Below, piece by piece: positions 56,636-64,000 of a DNA stretch of 64,000 bases. The stretch is from Trypanosoma brucei gambiense DAL972 (lineage: Eukaryota > Euglenozoa > Kinetoplastea > Trypanosomatida > Trypanosomatidae). The stretch is from contig NC_026744.1 of NCBI RefSeq assembly GCF_000210295.1, positions 2,914,001 to 2,978,000 on the forward strand, read 5' to 3'. Made by a program: the position numbers and the translations under genes. Under the pieces are notes generated by a model. The model ran no database searches, was not told the origin of the DNA, and was given only the letters and a program-made list of their open reading frames with translations. Every line of letters begins with the position of its first letter. Positions within the stretch are counted from its first letter, which is position 1.

Positions 56636-59600
56636 ATGGGCACCGGTGCAGACGACGGGAAGGCGGGGCGGCACCAGCCAATGCCGCAAGTACAAAAGAA
56701 AGAAATCGTACACCGCAATCCAAACCATGTTGCACGGGATGTGTTTGATTTGCGTGGGACCAGTAACCCACTAGCTATGCAATTGTACAGCGACGGCATA
56801 TCAAGTGGACCACTACTTGGCATTCCCAATCGTCTTGTGCGTGATCTTCAACCGCTTTCCACCAACGCACGTAAACGGTGTCACAGTGATGCCGCCTTCT
56901 CCCACCACAGTGGCGATGGCGCAGGCCATGACGGACGGACGACGAAGCACGGCACACTGCAGCTATACCGCCCCCCGGTATGTGGTGAAGAAGAGCTGAA
57001 GGAGCATTTCGCCGCCGTGGCGCTTGAGGGGAAAGAGGTGAGGGTACCGACGAAGCGGCACCGCTCTCGACCTGGGCGGCTTGATCCACTAAAGGGTACT
57101 TTGCAATCGTCAACCTCGGGTTCGCCATCATACGGCGAAAATGAGGGTAATGAAGGCAGAGAGGGGCAAAAAAATATAGGAGATGCAAATAATTCCGCGC
57201 CAAATGAGAACGTGGGGCCGATTCCGCGGTTTACGAAGTTGCGATCAAACGCACCGAATGAGTTCACATATCTTGTGATGCGCCCTCGTGGGATACGCAG
57301 TCCCTACAATCCCTACGATTTGCAGGTAGTGTCGCATAGGGATGTTGACCCGTCTCATTATTACACAGTTTCCGCAGCTGGTGTGACTAAATTCTCTGGC
57401 CATGAGGCTGAGTTTATTGAGTTACACACATGGGAACGTGATTGCCGTGTTTTCAATCAACTGAGGGAACTAGACGTTTTCCGTGAATACAAGAAGTGGA
57501 AGAGTTTTCTGTTGTGGCGTGGCCTTGTGCGCAACCACGCTATGTCGAACTGCAAAACTTTTCTCACGAAGAACCTTTTTCACGTCCATCCTCAACTGTC
57601 TGCTGCCCTACAAACTGTGCAGCGTATCTGTCTTAATTTTGTCAACAGCAGCAGAATCCACCCTCCCGCGACAGAGACGCGCACGTTGGAGGCTCTGTGC
57701 GCAACACTTGCAGCGCACCTCAACTTTCAGCGCAACCGACTTGACAAAATGATTAAAAACATTCGCGACACCGTTGAGCGCGCCGCGAAGGCGGCGATGT
57801 TGGCAGCACAAATAGAGCGGGAGAGTATTAGTGCACTCCACGCAGAGGATGAAAAGAAAAAGAAGAAACTCATTGACGTGCGGGAATTGGGAACACAACA
57901 GAAGCCTACTTACATTGAAATGTCACAGAAGAAGGCTGTCTGTCAGCGCATCACTGCGTTTATTCGTCTTTGTGATTACATAATCGTGAACTGTCTAACA
58001 AAGCTTGCCGCAACAGCGGTTGAGGATGTAGATCGCGACTTTCAATACCCGAGGCCAGACAAACAGCAAGATTCGGTAACATCACCTCTTAACAAGAATT
58101 CCTGGAGGGGAAAGCGGCAGGAAGGACACAAGGCTGAGGCACCAAAGCCGACAGGACCATTTACCGGCCCTATTCTTAGCCTCAATGTTGTTTACAGGGA
58201 GGACAGCCAATCCATTGAGATTACACCGTCACTTGCCCACATAACTGAATGTGTGGAGGACGTGGTGGAAGATTACATAAAAACACTGAGTGCTGTACCC
58301 CGGCTCTTGACGATGGATGCGTTCAAGGTATTCACTGAAAACGCCGCTCATGACTCCCAAAAGGAGGTCCTCTCTGGCCCTGCCGTTGGTGAAATGATCG
58401 TCTCAGAGGAGGCATATAAACAGCACATGACATCCGTTCGTTATGGAATCACAAGGGCGTTCGGCGACGTGGAGGAATATGTGAATAGCTTCCAGTGCTT
58501 CAGAGATATGTACGTGGAGAATAGCAGTCTGGACGCTGATAGCATCCAGAAACGTACCCAGAACCTGGAGTTCTTCCGTGAGCGCCTGGCTCTCTACAAG
58601 TCGCAGAGCGACGCCATATCAACGAAGATACCAAGCTCGAAGGACGTGGCACTGTTTACAGTCTACACCGAGGAGTTACGGGACTTCTTTACACCGAGCC
58701 CCGTCGTTTGCCTGGAGACATTTCACCGTCTTCTTCCTGTCATTGCGCACCAACAGAACGAATTGCTGCTTGCGGATCTGCAAAGTTGCAATACCTATCT
58801 GGCAGCCCAGCCAAAGACAGTGGAGCATTACGTGGAATATCTTGCATACAACAAGGCACTTGAAGCCCGTTTTGATACTCTGGCAGCGTCTTACGACTTC
58901 GTCCGCGAGTTTTTCACTTTGCTGCAGGATGAAAAGGTTGAAATTGAGGAGGACCTTGAGGAGACATACCGAAGCGGGACTCGTCCGCAGTTTGAGAAGT
59001 TGCGTACGCAGATGCAAATCGTAGAGGACGCAAAAGATTCTCAACAGCGGTACTTCATTCGGAATGTGGATGAGCAGCTTGATGAGCTTCGACGGTCCAT
59101 TGAGGACGTGTATAATCGAGCTGGGCAGCCTGTTATTGCCGATGCAAACGCGGATATGGATGAGGTGATTCATTTTATTACCGATTTGCAGGCTGAGGCC
59201 GAAAGAATTGCCGCAAGGGAGAAAAAGCTTCGGCAATACCAAATTGCAATTGGGGCCGAAGAGACAGTCGTAGAGACAATGTCAGATATGTTGAATGATG
59301 TGAATATCAAGGCGCGGTTGTGGGTCGGGATGCGAGAGTGGGATGAGTTCGTGGAATCGTACGGGCCAATACCGTTCGATCAGCTCAATGTGCAGGAGGT
59401 GCAGGAAACTGTTCAAAAGTATGTGATGACTGTCAAGCAGGTGTCTACAAAGTTACCTGGAAATAGTGCGGTAAACAAATTAAAATCAAAAGTGGAAGCA
59501 TGGCGCATTCTTTTACCCATTTTACAGGCCCTGACGAACCCAAAGATGAAGTTGGAGCATATCACAAAAGTATCCAATGCCGTAGGACCGTTGAAGGACG

Positions 59601-62600
59601 ATAATGGTGTCTCAAAGACCATTGCTGATTGGAACAATCAGTTCACCCTTGGCATGCTCCACTCGAATGAAGTCGTTAAGTTCAAGGATGAGATCGTCGC
59701 GATTAGCGCGGCTGCAACTGAGGAGGACAAACTGCAGCAACAGATCGACAAGGTCAATGCTCTCTGGAATGGCGGGGGCCCGAAGCCACCTGTAGAATTT
59801 CAGTTTCACAATCATAAAGAACTTAAGGACGTCTACGTTCTTGTCGGTTCTTCGGTTGAGGATGTGATGGCTCTGCTGGATGACTCAGTTATTGCGATGT
59901 CAAGTATAGGCTCGAGTAGGTGCTGTCAGGGTGTTCTCCGCGCACAGGTGGACCGTTGGGAAAATCGACTTCGGTACATGCAGGAGACGTTGGACCGTTG
60001 GGTGGAGCTGCAGCGGCACTGGATCTACCTAGAAAACATTTTTTCCTCCGCAGAAATTCGTTCGCAGTGGAAGGACGATGCCAAACGTTTCGAAAAAGTT
60101 GACCGCTTTTACCGCGACCTAATGCGGAAGGCGCATGATATGCCCACCGCCTATCGCGGGCTCCTCATCAACGCCCCAGTGGAGACCGGTGAGCAACAGA
60201 ATACGAAAACGCTCAAGTACGATCTCGAAGGGAATATTAAGGAATTAGAGAAAGTTTTGGCAAGTCTAGAGCGAAAGCTGGAAGAAAAACGCTGTGCATT
60301 CCCTCGGTTCTACTTCCTAAGCAACGACGATATGCTCGACATTTTTGCTAAGGTCAAGTCGCCTGAGTTGATCATGCCACATATGCTGAAGATGTTTGAC
60401 GGTATTAAAACATTATCCTTCACGGAGACGAATGATATCACTCATCTTGTGTCGATGGAGGGGGAGCGTGTTGAGTTAGTGAACAAGAGCATCAAGGCGC
60501 GTGGGCCAGTGGAGGTGTGGATCGATATGTTGGAGCGGGAGATGTTCTCTACACTTCGCAAGCATGCTAACACCTGTCTCACTGACTACGAGCAGCGTGG
60601 TGACCGCGAGTCATGGATGTTTCAGCATGCAGTGCAGCTTGTTCTGATCATGGAACAATTGCTGTGGACGCGTGGGGTGGAAGAGGCACTCACAAGTGAA
60701 AACCCTGCGGAGGCGATGAGTCGTTTCAAGGAAGCAAACTACAAAGCTTTGGAGAGCCTTGCCGGTCTCACAGCGAGGAAATTGTCGAAGGTGCAGCGTA
60801 TTCTTCTTTCCACACTTATTACGATTGATGTTCATGGACGCGACTTGGTGGACGAGATGTATGAAAGCAATGTGCTAGACGTCAAAGAATTTGGGTGGAC
60901 GAAGCAACTCCGCGTGTATTGGGAGCAAGATACGGACGGGTATGGTAATTGCTTTATAAGGCAGAACAACTCACGTTTTGTTTACGGGTACGAATACCTG
61001 GGAGCTCAGGGGCGTCTAGTCATTACCCCCCTTACGGATCGCATTTACATGACTGTAACAGGTGCACTCAAGCTGCAGTTGGGAGCAGCTCCTGCGGGCC
61101 CCGCCGGCACAGGGAAAACAGAGACTGTGAAGGACTTAGCAAAGAATTTGGCACGCCAGTGTATCGTGTACAACTGCTCCGATGGTGTAACGTACAAGAT
61201 GATGGAAAAATTCTTCTCAGGCCTCATTCAGACGGGAGCATGGACGTGCCTTGATGAGTTTAATCGAATCAATATAGAGGTGCTGTCCGTGATTGCCTCA
61301 CAGCTATTTGAAATCAAGCTTGCGCTGCAGAATGGACTGGAGACATTCACGTTCCAGGGTACACCGAATGTTCGTGTGCGCCCCACCTATGGTGCTTTTG
61401 TTACCATGAACCCCGGTTATGCAGGACGTACTGAGCTTCCTGATAACCTGAAGATACTCTTCCGTCCAGTGGCCGTCATGACACCTGACTTCCGCATGAT
61501 CGCAGAAGTGATCCTGTATTCGGAAGGCTTCAAAAATGCGAAGGATCTCTCTCTTAAAATTACGCAACTGTACAAGCTTAGTTCGGAGCAACTGTCTCCC
61601 CAAGACCACTACGATTTCGGTATGCGTGCGCTCAAGTCCATTCTTGTAATGGCCGGTGACCTGAAGAGGTCGCAGCCGGATGTGGAGGAGGATCTTACTT
61701 TGATTGTTGCCTGTAATGATTCAAACGTCCCGAAGTTTGTCGCGGAAGATCTCCCGCTGTTTCGTGGTATTATGCAAGATCTTTTCCCTGGGGTCCACTT
61801 CCCCGAACGGCAGTATGAGGAATTGCTACCTGCCATGCAGAAAAGTATTGATGGGAATAAGTTGGTGGCACTCGATACGTGGGTAACAAAAGGCATTCAG
61901 TTCTATGAAACGTTGATTGTTCGCCATGGTGTTATGTTGGTTGGTGTCACGGGGACAGGGAAGACAGAGATACGCACGTGTATATCAGAGGCGCTTACGT
62001 CAATGTCCGAGGCGGAATCAAGCAACCCCATGGCACGACCAGTGCATCAGTTTATCATGAATCCCAAATCTGTGATGATGCATGAGCTGTACGGTCTTTT
62101 AGACGTAAATACTAACGAGTGGCGAGACGGCGTTCTGTCAGTGATTGCGAAGAACTGTGTCCGTGAGTCTGAGGTTAACAAAGATCACCGGTGGATTGTT
62201 TTTGACGGACCTGTCGATACACTTTGGGTGGAGTCATTAAACTCCGTTTTGGATGACTCCAAGCTTCTTTGTCTTGACAGTGGTGAGCGCATTAAACTTC
62301 CTGATACCATTCATATGTTGTTCGAGGTTGCCGATCTGGCAGTGGCGTCTCCCGCTACCGTGTCAAGGTGCGGTATGGTTTACCTTGACACCACAGATCT
62401 TCATTGGAGTGCCGTGGTGCGTCACTGGTCCGAATCCAAACTGGCTGAGGCTGGTGGGGAACCACAGTGCCGTGAGTTCATAGTTTCCCTGTTCGATGCC
62501 CATGTGCAGAAAGGGCTTGATTGGCTCGCAATGCAGAAGGTTCTGATTTCGGGTGGCATGGTGAATGTGGTGCAGTCAATGTGCGATCTCTTTACAGCCT

Positions 62601-64000
62601 TAATTAAATGCAATAACGTTCAGCTTATGCCCGACCCACGATGTGAGGCAAAGCTCCAACATGACTCCAAAGTTTTCAAAGAGCGCAACGAACTTTGTGG
62701 CATCCTGTTTGCCTTCTCTTTTGTATGGTCAATTGGTGGGAACGTGGATGTGGCTTCAATGGACCTGTTTGACACATTTGTTCGTAATTTATTGGAGTCA
62801 GTGGTTCGCTTTCCTAATAGTGGTTCTGTATACGATTACACTATTGACTACGGCACGCGACTCTTTGTGCCTTGGGAAAGTCGTATGGTGGAGTTTAAGT
62901 ACGACCCGAAGATTCCCTTCTTTGATATACTCGTTCCCACTGTGGACACCATGCGGTACAGCGCGATCGCAAACACGTTGATTCAATATGGCAAGCCGCT
63001 ACTCTTCAACGGCCAGACAGGTGTCGGCAAAACCGTGATCCTTATGGATCACCTCAGCCGCCATAAGGAAGAGCTGATGTTGTCAGTTATCGTTTTCCAG
63101 TTCTCCGCCCAGACATCGTCTGAACGAACGCAGGAACTGATTGAGTCGAAGTTGAAACAGAAGCGCAAGAACATCCTTGGTGCTCCTCCTGGACGGAAAG
63201 TGGTACTTTTCATTGATGACCTCAACATGCCAGCACTCGAGACGTTTGGCGCCTCGCCACCCATTGAACTGCTGCGACAGGTAATGGGTAATGGAGGTTT
63301 TTATGACCGTAAGATAGCCGGTTTCTGGAAACACGTGCAGGATGTGACTGTTGTAGCCGCATGTGGCCCTCCGGAGGGCGGTCGGAATCCCATCACGGCG
63401 CGGCTGACGCGTCTCTTCCATCTACTGCATATACCTACCCTGAGCGATGAGTCCATGAAACGTGTCTTCCACTCAATTTTGCATGGGTGCTTCCAGGCGA
63501 GGAACTTCAGTATGGAAGTACGGGAGATGGCTAAACCACTTGTCGCGGCTAGTGTCGATATATTCAATAAGGTACGTGATGCAATGAGGCCCAAGCCAGC
63601 TACACCTCACTACACGTTCAACCTGCGTGATCTGGCCAAGGTATTTCAGGGTGTCACGCAGGTGACTCAACGTGTCTGCAAAACACGGTTGTCTATCACA
63701 CGGCTTTGGATTCATGAGATGTTGCGCTGTTTTTTCGATCGCTTGGCAACGAAGGAAGATCGTCAATGTTTTACGGAGGAGCTCATGATGGAGACGATGA
63801 CGCGTCTCGTCCCTGGAAATCACGTGTATGCTGATTACTTCGAGAACAAGCCACTCGTCTGGGGTGATTTTCTGCGCATTGGTGCATCAGAGAGAGTATA
63901 CGAGGAGTTACCGGATGTTAGCAAACTTCCCAGTCTTTTTGAGGAGTATCAGGATGACTATAACACGTTTTTGACTGGAAGTGGTATTGGGGCTTCGTCT
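56636..64000 (+). CDS. Axonemal inner-arm dynein heavy chain (partial, 3' end outside window)
   Basis: An open frame of 2455 codons runs from the ATG at 56636 to the window end; a TAA lies in frame at 56561. Residues about 1-190 are polar. From ~200 the sequence has the axonemal dynein tail pattern (FTYLVMRPRGIRSPYNPYDL, then HYYTVSAAGVTKF), then a long linker. AAA1 has Walker A GPAGTGKT near residue 1488 and WTCLDEFNRIN as Walker B; AAA2 has GVTGTGKTE near 1770; AAA3 has GQTGVGKT near 2126 with VVLFIDDLNMP as Walker B. The window ends inside or just after AAA3, so AAA4-6, the stalk and the C-terminus are missing. The tail best resembles single-headed inner-arm chains of the DNAH3/6/7/12 kind, DNAH6 most likely. 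The subtype is inference. All visible P-loops are intact, as expected for an active motor. Confidence 0.95.
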   Translation, partial: MGTGADDGKAGRHQPMPQVQKKEIVHRNPNHVARDVFDLRGTSNPLAMQLYSDGISSGPLLGIPNRLVRDLQPLSTNARKRCHSDAAFSHHSGDGAGHDGRTTKHGTLQLYRPPVCGEEELKEHFAAVALEGKEVRVPTKRHRSRPGRLDPLKGTLQSSTSGSPSYGENEGNEGREGQKNIGDANNSAPNENVGPIPRFTKLRSNAPNEFTYLVMRPRGIRSPYNPYDLQVVSHRDVDPSHYYTVSAAGVTKFSGHEAEFIELHTWERDCRVFNQLRELDVFREYKKWKSFLLWRGLVRNHAMSNCKTFLTKNLFHVHPQLSAALQTVQRICLNFVNSSRIHPPATETRTLEALCATLAAHLNFQRNRLDKMIKNIRDTVERAAKAAMLAAQIERESISALHAEDEKKKKKLIDVRELGTQQKPTYIEMSQKKAVCQRITAFIRLCDYIIVNCLTKLAATAVEDVDRDFQYPRPDKQQDSVTSPLNKNSWRGKRQEGHKAEAPKPTGPFTGPILSLNVVYREDSQSIEITPSLAHITECVEDVVEDYIKTLSAVPRLLTMDAFKVFTENAAHDSQKEVLSGPAVGEMIVSEEAYKQHMTSVRYGITRAFGDVEEYVNSFQCFRDMYVENSSLDADSIQKRTQNLEFFRERLALYKSQSDAISTKIPSSKDVALFTVYTEELRDFFTPSPVVCLETFHRLLPVIAHQQNELLLADLQSCNTYLAAQPKTVEHYVEYLAYNKALEARFDTLAASYDFVREFFTLLQDEKVEIEEDLEETYRSGTRPQFEKLRTQMQIVEDAKDSQQRYFIRNVDEQLDELRRSIEDVYNRAGQPVIADANADMDEVIHFITDLQAEAERIAAREKKLRQYQIAIGAEETVVETMSDMLNDVNIKARLWVGMREWDEFVESYGPIPFDQLNVQEVQETVQKYVMTVKQVSTKLPGNSAVNKLKSKVEAWRILLPILQALTNPKMKLEHITKVSNAVGPLKDDNGVSKTIADWNNQFTLGMLHSNEVVKFKDEIVAISAAATEEDKLQQQIDKVNALWNGGGPKPPVEFQFHNHKELKDVYVLVGSSVEDVMALLDDSVIAMSSIGSSRCCQGVLRAQVDRWENRLRYMQETLDRWVELQRHWIYLENIFSSAEIRSQWKDDAKRFEKVDRFYRDLMRKAHDMPTAYRGLLINAPVETGEQQNTKTLKYDLEGNIKELEKVLASLERKLEEKRCAFPRFYFLSNDDMLDIFAKVKSPELIMPHMLKMFDGIKTLSFTETNDITHLVSMEGERVELVNKSIKARGPVEVWIDMLEREMFSTLRKHANTCLTDYEQRGDRESWMFQHAVQLVLIMEQLLWTRGVEEALTSENPAEAMSRFKEANYKALESLAGLTARKLSKVQRILLSTLITIDVHGRDLVDEMYESNVLDVKEFGWTKQLRVYWEQDTDGYGNCFIRQNNSRFVYGYEYLGAQGRLVITPLTDRIYMTVTGALKLQLGAAPAGPAGTGKTETVKDLAKNLARQCIVYNCSDGVTYKMMEKFFSGLIQTGAWTCLDEFNRINIEVLSVIASQLFEIKLALQNGLETFTFQGTPNVRVRPTYGAFVTMNPGYAGRTELPDNLKILFRPVAVMTPDFRMIAEVILYSEGFKNAKDLSLKITQLYKLSSEQLSPQDHYDFGMRALKSILVMAGDLKRSQPDVEEDLTLIVACNDSNVPKFVAEDLPLFRGIMQDLFPGVHFPERQYEELLPAMQKSIDGNKLVALDTWVTKGIQFYETLIVRHGVMLVGVTGTGKTEIRTCISEALTSMSEAESSNPMARPVHQFIMNPKSVMMHELYGLLDVNTNEWRDGVLSVIAKNCVRESEVNKDHRWIVFDGPVDTLWVESLNSVLDDSKLLCLDSGERIKLPDTIHMLFEVADLAVASPATVSRCGMVYLDTTDLHWSAVVRHWSESKLAEAGGEPQCREFIVSLFDAHVQKGLDWLAMQKVLISGGMVNVVQSMCDLFTALIKCNNVQLMPDPRCEAKLQHDSKVFKERNELCGILFAFSFVWSIGGNVDVASMDLFDTFVRNLLESVVRFPNSGSVYDYTIDYGTRLFVPWESRMVEFKYDPKIPFFDILVPTVDTMRYSAIANTLIQYGKPLLFNGQTGVGKTVILMDHLSRHKEELMLSVIVFQFSAQTSSERTQELIESKLKQKRKNILGAPPGRKVVLFIDDLNMPALETFGASPPIELLRQVMGNGGFYDRKIAGFWKHVQDVTVVAACGPPEGGRNPITARLTRLFHLLHIPTLSDESMKRVFHSILHGCFQARNFSMEVREMAKPLVAASVDIFNKVRDAMRPKPATPHYTFNLRDLAKVFQGVTQVTQRVCKTRLSITRLWIHEMLRCFFDRLATKEDRQCFTEELMMETMTRLVPGNHVYADYFENKPLVWGDFLRIGASERVYEELPDVSKLPSLFEEYQDDYNTFLTGSGIGASS

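Noticed and set aside
57608..63823. Numerous short ORFs overlapping the dynein frame
   Set aside because: The dynein frame is open throughout with conserved AAA motifs; the others are shadows.

Overview
The window is nuclear DNA from a kinetoplastid, most probably an African trypanosome (Trypanosoma brucei / T. congolense group). The reasons are: every credible gene lies on the + strand in a tight head-to-tail array; no introns are visible; pyrimidine tracts followed by AG sit a few bases before several start codons (spliced-leader acceptors); an ingi-clade non-LTR retroelement remnant is present; and flagellar, nucleoporin and acidocalcisome genes of trypanosome type occur together. The GNA1 - kinase - PHO91 - dynein order fits what I remember of T. 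brucei chromosome 11, but I could not check this. A 100-N run at 20130-20229 shows that this is a draft assembly.

Layout. (1) 0.5-16.8 kb, housekeeping and cytoskeleton: SFT2-like Golgi protein, methylthioribose-1-phosphate isomerase, a CH-domain protein with a GAS2-like tail, a coiled-coil axonemal-type protein, the CORVET subunit VPS8, an exosome RNase-PH-like subunit, a DNAAF1-like leucine-rich protein and a GT-A-type putative glycosyltransferase. (2) 16.8-28.3 kb, accessory and gene-poor: a C-rich non-coding stretch, the assembly gap, the broken 3' part of an ingi element (RT, RNase H and five C2H2 fingers, ending in poly-A near 23396), then about 4.9 kb without convincing genes. (3) 28.3-36.3 kb, nuclear pore cluster: a small basic ORF and two adjacent FG nucleoporins with different repeats. 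The first has 25 copies of a 60-bp unit and an exactly duplicated zinc-finger module. The second has 80 copies of a 36-bp unit with no indel. (4) 36.5-56 kb: GNA1, a NEK-like kinase with an SH3b-like tail, two predicted mitochondrial proteins, a small acidic protein, an FHA protein with a degenerate kinesin-like head, U5-40K-like WD40, SPX-domain PHO91, an OB-fold protein, a protein ending in a CaaX box, COG8 and an unknown. (5) 56.6-64 kb: the N-terminal part of an axonemal dynein heavy chain, running off the window.

The genes do not form a pathway. They are transcribed polycistronically, so adjacency is weak evidence of shared function. The exception is the FG-nucleoporin pair, where related roles are clear. 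Several loose ORFs begin at TTG or GTG; I moved these starts to the first in-frame ATG, often supported by a nearby splice acceptor. I found no tRNA, rRNA, spliced-leader RNA gene or CRISPR array.
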